Assembly (NCBI GenBank): GCA_910576125.1
Contig: CAJTHM010000016.1
Location: forward strand, 62,001-126,000
DNA: 64,000 nucleotides
Direction of reading: 5' to 3'
DNA from: Lachnospiraceae bacterium
GTDB lineage: Bacteria > Bacillota > Clostridia > Lachnospirales > Lachnospiraceae
This document shows positions 54,249 to 63,832 of this stretch, piece after piece. A program made the translations under genes and the position numbers. The notes beneath the pieces are model-generated. The model was not told the origin of the DNA. It searched no databases and saw only the letters and a program-made list of their open reading frames with translations. The number at the start of each line of letters is the position of its first letter. Within the stretch, counting starts at the first letter, position 1.

Positions 54249-54764
54249 TCAAGCTATCCCGAAAATCTGAAAGATTTTTTCACCCATCACATACCCTGCC
54301 CCTACGAACACGAAATTCCATATCAGGATCCCGCAGGCGGAGCTGACGATGTATTTGGTCAGGTTCATCTTGATGACGCCTGCCGGAATGGACACGATGG
54401 TGCGGATCATGGGAATCAGCTTCCCCAGGAACACACCGACGCATCCCTTTCTCCTGATCCATTCCAGGTTTTTCTCCAGAGCCTCTTTCTGTTTGGGAAA
54501 TTTTCTGGTGTAGGCGTTCAGGAACAGCTCGCCGCCCTTACGCCCCAGCACATACAGAGCCAGGCTTCCCGCAAGACCTGCCGCCACCGTTATCACCATC
54601 ACCCAGAAAAAATTAATGTTCCCTCTGGATGCCATGATGCCCGAGAGCGGCATGATAATCCCGGCAGGAAAGCCCGGAAGATTCAGATATTCCAGAAATA
54701 CGATTACAAATATGGCGATTGCCCCGTATTTGGTAAAGTAAAAAGTAATTGACGATAAATCCAT
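54249..54764 (-). CDS. DedA-family membrane protein
   Basis: The 171-residue protein shows the DedA (SNARE-associated, PF09335) pattern: LEYLNLPGFPAGIIMPLSGIMA, GSLALYVLGRKGG and GKLIPMIRTIVSIPAGVIKM, with the arginine and proline residues typical of the substrate site. DedA proteins include undecaprenyl-phosphate and phospholipid flippases. GGGAGGG precedes the ATG. It is the first gene of the unit with the GT4 enzyme, which suggests handling of a lipid or lipid-linked intermediate. Confidence 0.9.
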   Translation of the reverse strand: MDLSSITFYFTKYGAIAIFVIVFLEYLNLPGFPAGIIMPLSGIMASRGNINFFWVMVITVAAGLAGSLALYVLGRKGGELFLNAYTRKFPKQKEALEKNLEWIRRKGCVGVFLGKLIPMIRTIVSIPAGVIKMNLTKYIVSSACGILIWNFVFVGAGYVMGEKIFQIFGIA

Positions 54765-54916
54765 AGTTTTCCCTCCCGTTTCTCTCCTCAGCCGCCGGTT
54801 CCTTCAGGGGAGCAGGCTCCGCTTTTGTTAAGAATAGTATATGGAGGAAAAATAAATTGCAGGCGCAGAGTTTTCTCAAGAATTCCTAAAGATATTTTAA
54901 GGAAATAAAAAACAGT

Positions 54917-56707
54917 TCAATCTCCCTCTCCAGAATCTCCGTCCGCTTCAAAGGAAAATATCCTTACCACATCGCTGCCCCAGGTCTCCAATGGCTCAAA
55001 TATAATCTCAGTACAATCGGAAATGTCTGTATCATACTTTCTCAGGCGTATATAATTATTCGCCTCATCGACTATAATCTGCCTGTCTCCATTTAGACAG
55101 AGGGCTGCCACGCGATATCTCTTCAGCATAGTCTTAGGCACATAGGACGGCGCATAGGACAGATGCCTGTTATGGAACATATTGCGGTTCATTTTATTCT
55201 CGGGATAGGGCAGCGTGCTCCTGTTCAGGTCACTGTCGAACACGAAGCGGATACGCTTTATATGGCAGGGCCTGTCAAAAGTATATGTAATCCTGTGTCC
55301 GATTCTCCCTACCCACGCATGCGCCTCACCGATTCTGTCCCTGTCAACGCCGTCCCGCAGGCATTCCAGGCGCTCTCCGTCTCCTGTAAGGAGCGCATTC
55401 CTGCACAGAGCGCTGACCGGACGCCTGAAATGAGGCAGATAGCAGTCATCGTCCATCAGCAGATTCTGCAGCCGTACCACATACTTTTCAGAGATATCTT
55501 TCGGCAGGCAGCGCTCTGCCACCGCAATGTATGCTGCAGTGCCGACGGCCTGTCCCAGCAGCGCACATGTGCCCATGACACGGCATGAACTCAATACAGC
55601 ATGGGAAACTGATATGTTGCGCCCCGCGAAGAACAAGTTCGGAATGTCACGGCTGTACAGGCACCGATAAGGTATCCCGTAAGGGGAAGGCGCCTCGTGA
55701 TAAATTGTAGGTTCTTCCCTTGTACGGAAACCCGCCGGGTGGTGGTCATCCATGCTCCATCCTCCGTATGCGACCTCATCGCTGAAATTCCCGCCGGAGC
55801 GGACATCATTCTGGTTCATGATATATGGCCCCTGATATCTCCTGCTCTCCCGCTTCCCAGGCAGGGAACCTATCCAGGTAAGCCTCCAGTTCCTGCTGTT
55901 CTCCTGCTCCTGCGGGCTGTTTTTCAGATAATCCCAGATACCATATGCCAGGGGAATCAGCTCATCACGGATTTCTTCTGTATCGCCGATGGTATCCCGC
56001 ATCCCTCCAAGCTCCAGATACCAGAAGTTTTCAAGAGGATCTTTCAAGTCCGCCTTTCTGCGGACAAGCTTATCCTCCGTTATCTTTTCCGCCCATTCCG
56101 GCGCAATAAATGTCTGGGGTTTTTCTGTTTCCTCCGCCTGGAACATACATGACATTCCCATCGTACAGGTATCCGGCTGTTCCGGCTGAATGGATTCTCC
56201 GAATTCTTTCCGGGCCTCGCGCCCCTCCCGGAAAGAGGCTCCTGTCAGCGGCGCAAGGATGCTGTCACCGGAGCAGTCCGCAAAAAGCGCGGCTTCTACA
56301 CGGTGGTATCTCTGAGTGGTTGTCTGCCATCCTGTGACCGCTGCAATAGAGCCGTCCTTCATGGAGGCGTCCAGACAGGAGCAATTCAGCAGCAAAGTGA
56401 TGTTTTTCTCGCGCTTCGCCAGACCGTACAGGATGCCATCCCAGATATAATAGTTTTTATCCGGGTTGCGGTACTGGTTTTCCATCATGATTTCCTCCAG
56501 CAGCCCTGTCTCCCTGTTATTGTCCCCCTGTGCGCCGCATACCCACATCCGTATTTCGCTGGATGCATTTCCGCCCAGCATCGGGCGGTCATGCATCAGG
56601 ACCACTTTCAGCCCATATCTGGCTCCCGCAACCGCCGCGCACAGTCCGGCCAGACCGCCGCCCACGATACATAAATCTGCAGTGTGATTAATTGTTTGAA
56701 ATCCCAT
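54917..56707 (-). CDS. FAD-dependent oxidoreductase with C-terminal beta-rich domain
   Basis: The 596-residue protein begins GFQTINHTADLCIVGGGLAG, an FAD-binding Rossmann motif, followed by MLGGNASSEIRMWVCGAQGD and LFADCSGDSILAPLTGA, typical of the FAD_oxidored family (PF12831). From about residue 470 the character changes: HRITYTFDRPCHIKRIRFVF with later WGSDVVRIFSFEAD resembles a galactose-binding-like beta sandwich. ATG 56707 follows GGGGAG; a frame reaching 56815 would overlap the binding-protein gene. It is the last gene of the sugar ABC operon, so it probably oxidises an imported carbohydrate or derivative, though the substrate is unknown. Confidence 0.78.
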   Translation of the reverse strand: MGFQTINHTADLCIVGGGLAGLCAAVAGARYGLKVVLMHDRPMLGGNASSEIRMWVCGAQGDNNRETGLLEEIMMENQYRNPDKNYYIWDGILYGLAKREKNITLLLNCSCLDASMKDGSIAAVTGWQTTTQRYHRVEAALFADCSGDSILAPLTGASFREGREARKEFGESIQPEQPDTCTMGMSCMFQAEETEKPQTFIAPEWAEKITEDKLVRRKADLKDPLENFWYLELGGMRDTIGDTEEIRDELIPLAYGIWDYLKNSPQEQENSRNWRLTWIGSLPGKRESRRYQGPYIMNQNDVRSGGNFSDEVAYGGWSMDDHHPAGFRTREEPTIYHEAPSPYGIPYRCLYSRDIPNLFFAGRNISVSHAVLSSCRVMGTCALLGQAVGTAAYIAVAERCLPKDISEKYVVRLQNLLMDDDCYLPHFRRPVSALCRNALLTGDGERLECLRDGVDRDRIGEAHAWVGRIGHRITYTFDRPCHIKRIRFVFDSDLNRSTLPYPENKMNRNMFHNRHLSYAPSYVPKTMLKRYRVAALCLNGDRQIIVDEANNYIRLRKYDTDISDCTEIIFEPLETWGSDVVRIFSFEADGDSGEGD

Positions 56708-56744
56708 TGCCTCATACTCCCCTCTGGCCTGGCACCTGATTTTC

Positions 56745-58421
56745 TTAAAAAGAACTATCCAGATGTTTTTGCTGGAATTCCAGATAATATTCATAGCCAT
56801 ACCGGGAAAGGTCACTTATATAGTTATTCCAGCTGTCATCTGTTACCCCATTCAAAATAGAATCGCATGCGAACGAATCTACACAGTCATTCAGGCCATC
56901 CGTGGTAAAGCTGAATTCCTCATTTGCCTCGGCGGGAATGATGGATCTGGACATTGTCTGTTCCATGTAATACGGCACATAATTCTTGACAGCAGACCAG
57001 CGGATTCCGCCATTTGTCCCGCTTGGATCGGCTTTGGCTCTCAGCATCAAAGGCCCGCAGTTTACCATGCCCACAGTAGCCGTGAACGCTGAACTACCTG
57101 CATTGCTTGCAATCTCTTCATATCCCATCTCCGTGGCTTCCTCAGCCGTATAGGCGCGGTTCGTAGGATCGCTGCCCACATATTCCCAGGTCAGCCCCTC
57201 CTCTCCGTAGGCAGTGGTAAAGCTGGTCCGCTCATCCTGAGACATATAATCCCAGAGTTTCATGGCCGCTTCCACATTCTGGCATGCCGTGGTAATCACA
57301 TAGCAGCTGCGGTTGGCGCCGTTGAGATTCGCCTGCACACGGAATGTGGCGCCCTCTGCAGAAATCGGAGGCACAGGGACATACTGACTTTTCAGTTCCT
57401 CATCGGACATGTAGGTATACGGAGCCCACCCCCAGAATACACCTACTTTGCCGCCTGAAAGATTTGAATTGTACTGTTCTTCTGTCTGCGTCGCGCCTTC
57501 CACATTCACAAGGCCTTCAGCCGTCATCCTGTGGAACTCCTCCAGGAAATTGCGGTACTCATCCGTATCCACGGCAGAGACAATCTGGCCGTCCACTATA
57601 TCATAGTATCCGCCTCCCAGAGGAAGACCGAAACTGTGTGCCATCTCAACATAACCAGCGGCCCAGTGCTTCTGGCACCAGTCGAGGGGAATCTCGTTGG
57701 ACGGATCTCCGTCTCCGTCGCAGTCATTATCACGAAATGCCGCCAGTACATCCTCCAGTTCCGCCATCGTAGCGGGCATGTCCAGCTGCAGCTGATCCAG
57801 CCACTCCTGATTGATCCACATGGTACCCCGGATGGCATTGCCGGGATTCACGAGAGTACCTCCCATCATGCTGTAAATGTGCCCGTCAGGATAGGTCAGA
57901 AATTCTTTCCAGTCAGGGACACTTTCCTCATAGAGAGCATATACATTGGGAGCAAATTCCTCAATCTTGTCCTCCAGAGCAACGAACAGGCCGGTATTGT
58001 CGACAATCTGGTTGTCACCGAGCAGCCCCCAGAACACATCCGGCAAATCCCCGGCCAGCATGGTGGACAGTTTCTCGGATTCCGCTCCGCCTTCCAGCAT
58101 AGGGAGCCATTCAATGTTGTAACCCAGATCCTCTTCTGCTTTCCGCAGCATCACTTTGAATTTCGCAAAGTCGTCGTTGTCAGACACATCAGCGTTGTGT
58201 TTGCCCACGGCGATGCGGAGCGTCACCTGTTCATCCGCGCCTGAGGATTCTTCTGAATCCGATGAATTTTCTTCCGAAGTCCGGGAAACAGATGACTCTT
58301 CCTGTGAAACGGATTCCTGTGAGTTGCCGGACTGCGTGTCACCAGATTGTGAGCCGCAGGCGCAGACACCAAGCGTCAAAGACAGTGCCAGAAGAACTGA
58401 TACCATTTTTTTCCTTCTCAT
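56745..58421 (-). CDS. Extracellular solute-binding lipoprotein, carbohydrate ABC importer
   Basis: The 558-residue protein has a lipoprotein signal peptide (MRRKKMVSVLLALSLTLGVC, with the acceptor cysteine in the next residues ACGS), an S/E-rich linker (about 25-65) and a family-1/LplA-type binding fold (LRIAVGKHNADVSD, then FAKFKVMLRKAEEDLGYNIEW). Length and genetic context fit the large binding proteins that serve LplB/LplC-type permeases for oligosaccharides. AAAGGATG precedes the ATG. The ligand cannot be named; no ATPase gene is in the operon, so a shared MsmX-type ATPase is expected. Confidence 0.9.
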   Translation of the reverse strand: MRRKKMVSVLLALSLTLGVCACGSQSGDTQSGNSQESVSQEESSVSRTSEENSSDSEESSGADEQVTLRIAVGKHNADVSDNDDFAKFKVMLRKAEEDLGYNIEWLPMLEGGAESEKLSTMLAGDLPDVFWGLLGDNQIVDNTGLFVALEDKIEEFAPNVYALYEESVPDWKEFLTYPDGHIYSMMGGTLVNPGNAIRGTMWINQEWLDQLQLDMPATMAELEDVLAAFRDNDCDGDGDPSNEIPLDWCQKHWAAGYVEMAHSFGLPLGGGYYDIVDGQIVSAVDTDEYRNFLEEFHRMTAEGLVNVEGATQTEEQYNSNLSGGKVGVFWGWAPYTYMSDEELKSQYVPVPPISAEGATFRVQANLNGANRSCYVITTACQNVEAAMKLWDYMSQDERTSFTTAYGEEGLTWEYVGSDPTNRAYTAEEATEMGYEEIASNAGSSAFTATVGMVNCGPLMLRAKADPSGTNGGIRWSAVKNYVPYYMEQTMSRSIIPAEANEEFSFTTDGLNDCVDSFACDSILNGVTDDSWNNYISDLSRYGYEYYLEFQQKHLDSSF

Positions 58422-58491
58422 TTTGATTCATCCTTTCTGATATATGATTTTTAGTTTATTTCAAAAGAGGTTTCCTCCCTCATTGAAACCC

Positions 58492-59391
58492 TTATCCCTT
58501 GACAGAGCCGATCATGACCCCCTGCACAAAGTATTTCTGCAGAAAAGGATAGACACACATAATCGGGGCCGTGGCAACTACAATGACCGCATACTTCACC
58601 ACCTGAACCTGCTTCAGATACTCTCCCGCCAGTTCTCCGTCCTGAATCTCCGCCGTATTGTTCGATGTCATCAGCAGCTGACGCAAAATCAGCTGCAATG
58701 GATACTTTGTGTCATCGCTTAAATAAATCATCGCGTGATAATAGCTGTTCCAATAACCTACTGCCACATACAGAGCAATTACGGCGATTATCGCCTTGGA
58801 CAGAGGAATCACAAATCGGAAGAAAAATCTTCCGTTCCCGCAGCCGTCAATCTTTGTGGCATTCAGGAGCTCCTCTGAAAGGCTCGACTCGCAGAAACTT
58901 CGTATCAGGATGATATTATAGACTGATACACAGCCCATCAGAATAACTGACCATCTGCTGTTGACCAGATTCAGGTCTTTTGCCACAAAGTAGGTGGGAA
59001 TCAGGCCGCCTGAAAAATACATGGTAAAAATCATCAATTTCATGATAAGATTTCTGGCCGGAAGATCCCTGCGCGACAGAGCATACCCCGCCGGGATGCA
59101 GAAAGCAAGGCCAAGGGCCGTACCTGCCAGCGTATATAAGACAGTATTGTAATATCCTGTCAGTATCTTTTTATTTTCCAGGACAAATTGATAGCCGGAC
59201 AGATGGAATCCCTCTGGCCAGAGCAGGAAATGGCCGGAATTGACGGCTGTGGAACTGGATACGGATGCCACCAGGACAAAATATACAGGATATATGCTCA
59301 GCACAATGGCGAATATGGCCACGGCATACAGGAATATATCCAGAATCCTGTCCCCTAACGGTCTGTTTCTGAAACGTCTCCTTTTATGCAT
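58492..59391 (-). CDS. Carbohydrate ABC permease, LplC/YtcP type
   Basis: The 299-residue protein has six membrane helices and the BPD_transp_1 coupling motif with EELLNATKIDGCGNGRFFFR (EAA loop) near residue 185. KYFVQGVMIGSVKG at the C-terminus is the signature end of the LplC/YtcP subgroup. GGGGAGGTGG precedes the ATG. It lies 15 bases after the partner permease and 70 bases before the binding-protein gene. Confidence 0.92.
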   Translation of the reverse strand: MHKRRRFRNRPLGDRILDIFLYAVAIFAIVLSIYPVYFVLVASVSSSTAVNSGHFLLWPEGFHLSGYQFVLENKKILTGYYNTVLYTLAGTALGLAFCIPAGYALSRRDLPARNLIMKLMIFTMYFSGGLIPTYFVAKDLNLVNSRWSVILMGCVSVYNIILIRSFCESSLSEELLNATKIDGCGNGRFFFRFVIPLSKAIIAVIALYVAVGYWNSYYHAMIYLSDDTKYPLQLILRQLLMTSNNTAEIQDGELAGEYLKQVQVVKYAVIVVATAPIMCVYPFLQKYFVQGVMIGSVKG

Positions 59392-59406
59392 ATCGCTCCA
59401 CCTCCC

Positions 59407-60345
59407 CTACCACAATCCAGAACCGCTTAATTTTCTGGTAATACTGTTCACCACTGTCAAAAAGGTAAAATTAATCACATTATTGAATAAGCTGACTGCT
59501 GTGGAGAAGCTGTATTTGCTGTTCTGCAGGCCCATCTTGTAACTGTAGGTTGAGATGACTTCTGATACGGACAGGTTCAGATTGTTCTGCATAAGGAAGC
59601 TTTTGTCAAATCCCACAGACATAATCGAGCCACACCGCAGAACCAACATGATGAGAACCGTGGACGCGATGGCAGGCAAATCTACATGGATAATCCGCTG
59701 CAGCTTATTGGCCCCATCAATCATAGCCGCCTCGTGCAGCTCAGGATCCGAGTTCGTCAGGGCCGCCATATAGATGATGGCGCCCCAGCCGACCTCCTGC
59801 CATACCCCAGTCCAGATATAGATATGGACATACAGATCAGGTTCTGCCATAAAGTTGATTCGCTGTCCTCCTAAAGCTTCAATGAGTGTATTAATCCAGC
59901 CTGAATTATAAGATGTAAAAGTATAAATCATTCCCACCACTACTACCACCGAAATGAAATGCGGCAAATATGTTATCGTCTGTGTGATGCGTTTGAATCT
60001 TGTACTGTTGATGTTGTGAAGAATCAAAGCAAAAACAATCGGAATGGGAAATGTCAGCAGGCTATAGAAGCTGATTACCAATGTATTGCGGACAATAGGC
60101 CAAAATTGTGCAGAATTGAAAAGATACCGAAACCATTTGAGCCCCACCCACTTACTCCCCAGAATGCCGCCAGCAAAATTAAAATCCCGGAAAGCAATCT
60201 GAATGCCATACATCGGCACGTAACAAAAGATGACAATCATGACCACGGCAGGAAACAGCATCAGATAAAGCGCCCAATTCTGTCTGGCCAGGCGCATTTT
60301 CTTTTTCAGTTCCAATCCCTTTGGATTTGTTTTTGACTTTCCCAT
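59407..60345 (-). CDS. Carbohydrate ABC permease, LplB/YteP type
   Basis: The 312-residue protein has six membrane helices, FCYVPMYGIQIAFRDFNFAGG near the N-terminus as in LplB/YteP, and the EAA-loop ELHEAAMIDGANKLQRIIHV. ATG 60345 follows GAGGGGGATATC; the frame continues to 60417 without support. It is the first gene of the importer operon and is divergent from the AraC-type gene, from which it is separated by about 215 bases. Confidence 0.92.
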   Translation of the reverse strand: MGKSKTNPKGLELKKKMRLARQNWALYLMLFPAVVMIVIFCYVPMYGIQIAFRDFNFAGGILGSKWVGLKWFRYLFNSAQFWPIVRNTLVISFYSLLTFPIPIVFALILHNINSTRFKRITQTITYLPHFISVVVVVGMIYTFTSYNSGWINTLIEALGGQRINFMAEPDLYVHIYIWTGVWQEVGWGAIIYMAALTNSDPELHEAAMIDGANKLQRIIHVDLPAIASTVLIMLVLRCGSIMSVGFDKSFLMQNNLNLSVSEVISTYSYKMGLQNSKYSFSTAVSLFNNVINFTFLTVVNSITRKLSGSGLW

Positions 60346-60471
60346 AGATATCCCCCTCTCATGCATCTTTCCTCTTCGTAACTTCATATTACTAATATAC
60401 CTGATATCTCCGTACATTTCCTTTGTTTTTTTGCTCTATTTCCTTATTTTTCGCAAAATATTTTCTTTTTA

Positions 60472-60501
60472 TTGACAGGTTCCTTTTTTCTGTGGTACCA
60501 T
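60472..60501 (+). promoter_or_regulatory. Promoter of the AraC-type regulator
   Basis: On the plus strand TTGACA (60472-60477) and TACCAT (60496-60501) are 18 bases apart, about 60 bases before the regulator start. The region also serves the divergent ABC operon; the minus-strand TATATT near 60390 may be its -10. Confidence 0.55.
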
Positions 60502-60560
60502 GATTACAAAACGGACATGGTATCGGTCAACTGCAGCAAAAGCAATTGGGGGACATCAGT

Positions 60561-61460
60561 TTGGATAAAGAGACTTTGAAAGAGAGTCTGATTGACGACA
60601 TCTGTAATTACATAGAATATCTGGAGCAGGAACCTTTCGGATACCACATCACCTTGCACCAGGCAGAAAGGGCCCTGGGCATGTATTTCCACCGCTTTTT
60701 AAAATATAATCAGCACAGCTGCCAGATCTGCAAAGAAATGAAGCAGTCTTCCCGGGCACAGATGCACTGTGTCACACGCCAGGCAAAAGTCGCTGAGGCA
60801 GCAGCCGATCATGCCATTCTTGGAACCTGCTTCGCCGGAGTGACGGAATATGTATTCCCGCTATATATGACTTCAGGAAACCAGTGTGGGTTCCTGTGCT
60901 TCAGCGGCTATTCCGTAAATCCGGCGAATTCCGCAGAAAGGGCGTGTGCCGCCGCCTTTCGCTTCAATCTTTCCCGGGAAAAGCTGGTAAACGCAGTAAG
61001 CAGCCTGAATCGGGACATTCCTGCTTTCGAGACATTATCCGTCCAGGCGGCTCCGCTTCAAAGTATGTTCATGCTGCTCTTCCATCTTTTAAATCCGAAG
61101 CAGATTGACACAAATGCCGTAAACTCTCAGGAGGCCCTTTATCTGAATATGCTCTCAAACATCAACTATGCGTTTCGCGATCCCGACTTCTCACTGAGAA
61201 TACTGGCTGACAGAATGAATCTGAATTACTCTTATGTCAGCCATGTTTTTGCAAAATACTGCAAAAGCTCTTTTCCCCAGTATCTCCGCTCGCTCCGGAT
61301 TGAGGCTGCAAAAAAATATCTGGAACACACAAATGATGCAATCTCTATCATTGCCAGCACATGCGGTTTCAACGACTCTAATTATTTTTCCCATATATTT
61401 ATGGAGGAGACAGGATTGACACCCACCCAGTGGCGGCGCAGATATGTCGCGAAGTTATAA
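60561..61460 (+). CDS. AraC-family regulator with PocR-like sensory domain
   Basis: The 299-residue regulator is the only plus-strand gene recognised. Residues about 15-170 carry a cysteine pair (HSCQICKEM) and a later histidine/cysteine stretch (MHCVTRQAKVAEA) in the style of PocR-type ligand domains. The C-terminus is a two-helix-turn-helix AraC domain (FSLRILADRMNLNYSYVSHV, and ISIIASTCGFNDSNYFSHIF). I chose TTG 60561 because GGGGGA lies seven bases before it; TTG 60546 in the same frame has no site. Divergence from the sugar ABC operon makes it the probable activator of that operon in response to the imported sugar. Confidence 0.85.
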   Translation: MDKETLKESLIDDICNYIEYLEQEPFGYHITLHQAERALGMYFHRFLKYNQHSCQICKEMKQSSRAQMHCVTRQAKVAEAAADHAILGTCFAGVTEYVFPLYMTSGNQCGFLCFSGYSVNPANSAERACAAAFRFNLSREKLVNAVSSLNRDIPAFETLSVQAAPLQSMFMLLFHLLNPKQIDTNAVNSQEALYLNMLSNINYAFRDPDFSLRILADRMNLNYSYVSHVFAKYCKSSFPQYLRSLRIEAAKKYLEHTNDAISIIASTCGFNDSNYFSHIFMEETGLTPTQWRRRYVAKL

Positions 61461-61485
61461 ATGATATATGCTTTCCATGCACAAA

Positions 61486-61516
61486 GAAACCCTCCGAATA
61501 TTCTTCAGAGGGTTCC
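61486..61516 (-). terminator. Terminator between convergent ilvC and the AraC gene
   Basis: AACCCTC (61488-61494) pairs with GAGGGTT (61508-61514) around an AT-rich loop that itself contains GAATATTC. TTTCTTTG follows on the minus strand, so it mainly terminates ilvC; it may also stop the plus-strand regulator transcript. Confidence 0.75.
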
Positions 61517-61543
61517 CTATTATACGACTGTACTTTAAACTAA

Positions 61544-62644
<1,101 letters not shown>

Positions 62645-62669
62645 TCAGCCCGTCAGCCGACTGACCCGG

Positions 62670-63170
62670 TCAGTCGAAGCGCACCACAGGCTCCGTTCCT
62701 CTCCCCAGCCCTGCTATGCCTGTCCGGGCCAGCTCCAGGATTTCGTATCCCTCCAGCAGACCGATAAAAGCGTCAATCTTCTGCTGGTTGCCCGTCAGCT
62801 CAATCATCAGGCTCTCCGGTGCGATATCAATAATCTTCGCCCGGAAGATGTCCGCCACAGAGATGACTCCCTGCCTCTGTTCCGCGGTGGCGCGCACCTT
62901 GACCATAATCAGCTCCCGGTATACGCTCTTTTCCGGCTTCAGTTCCTTGATGTTCCGCACATCCTCCAGCTTGGCCACCTGTTTCTCAATCTGCTCCAGA
63001 ATCTCGTCGTCGCCGGAGGCCACAATCGTGATGCGGGTGATGCGGGAATCCGAGGTCACCCCTGCCGTAATGCTCTCCACATTATAGCCGCGCCTGGCGA
63101 AAAGCCCTGAAATCCGGCTCAGGACGCCGGATGTATTGTTGACCAGCAACTGGAACACTTTCTTCTGCAT
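62670..63170 (-). CDS. ilvN: Acetolactate synthase small (regulatory) subunit
   Basis: The 166-residue protein has the N-terminal ACT domain (LLVNNTSGVLSRISGLFARR, YNVESITAG) and the C-terminal regulatory domain (ADIFRAKIIDIAPESLMIEL) of IlvN/IlvH, which confers valine feedback control on acetolactate synthase. ATG 63170 follows GAGAGGATGAGG; an in-frame TTG lies one codon earlier. No catalytic ilvB is adjacent; the upstream neighbours are unrelated, so ilvB must be elsewhere. Confidence 0.94.
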   Translation of the reverse strand: MQKKVFQLLVNNTSGVLSRISGLFARRGYNVESITAGVTSDSRITRITIVASGDDEILEQIEKQVAKLEDVRNIKELKPEKSVYRELIMVKVRATAEQRQGVISVADIFRAKIIDIAPESLMIELTGNQQKIDAFIGLLEGYEILELARTGIAGLGRGTEPVVRFD

Positions 63171-63228
63171 CAAACCTCATCCTCTCTTTCTGACTCACTT
63201 ATAATCCGCTCTTCTTTTGGTTTTCGTC

Positions 63229-63705
63229 TCACTCCAGCGGCTTCAATCCCTCGAACAGCTCGTCATAGCTTTTCATGGTATGGCATCTGCCGTAGGACAA
63301 TTCCCTGTCATCGCCATATTGCAGCAAAAAGCATTTGGCCAGTTCCTCCACCGTGACCTCCAATGTGACCATGAACTGGGTGTAGGCGAAATGATAAGCA
63401 CCGCTGCCCTCCTCATAGTTGGAGGTAATCAATGACTCCGTCACCTGATCCAAGGGATATAGCTTCAGATGCAGAAGCTCATGCACGATGACCTCCTCCA
63501 GATTTTCCTGTTTCGGATTCATGCCATTGAGCATCAGAACTGCTTTCTTATCCGTACAGTCCACTTTCAGGTCGCCGGTCTTCTGAAAGGAGGATTCCAT
63601 GACGATTTCCAGCTTCACGTCCCAGCTTTCCTCCAAGCGCAGAATCCTGCGCCATTTTTGCAGCAGCTCATTCAGCCGCATTTCTGCGGAATGCATTTCT
63701 TCCAT
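63229..63705 (-). CDS. Small zincin-like protein with HELLH motif
   Basis: The 158-residue protein has a clear zinc-protease type motif, VIVHELLHLKLYP (HExxH), at about residue 77, within a small alpha/beta protein, but I do not recognise the family. SprT-like or other small metallopeptidase families are possible. There is no signal peptide or membrane segment, so it would be cytoplasmic. ATG 63705 begins MEEMHSAEM, the tag shared with MinD, RadC and the MATE exporter; a TTG two codons earlier is closer to the AAGGAG site. It has its own strong promoter and precedes ilvN by about 60 bases. Confidence 0.75.
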   Translation of the reverse strand: MEEMHSAEMRLNELLQKWRRILRLEESWDVKLEIVMESSFQKTGDLKVDCTDKKAVLMLNGMNPKQENLEEVIVHELLHLKLYPLDQVTESLITSNYEEGSGAYHFAYTQFMVTLEVTVEELAKCFLLQYGDDRELSYGRCHTMKSYDELFEGLKPLE

Positions 63706-63739
63706 CTTCAAGACATCTCCTTCTTAAAATTCCTCCGCT

Positions 63740-63768
63740 ATCATAACAAGTTCCGGACTAAATGTCAA
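63740..63768 (-). promoter_or_regulatory. Promoter of the zincin-like gene (and perhaps ilvN-ilvC)
   Basis: A near-consensus promoter: TTGACA (63763-63768), 17-base spacer, TATGAT (63740-63745) on the minus strand, 35 bases before the zincin-like gene start. Gaps to ilvN are short, so it may also drive ilvN-ilvC. Confidence 0.75.
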
Positions 63769-63832
63769 CACTAACGCTCATCCCGCGAAGCATCCCACGA
63801 AAACATCGACTTATCCAAGCTTTCCTATCATC

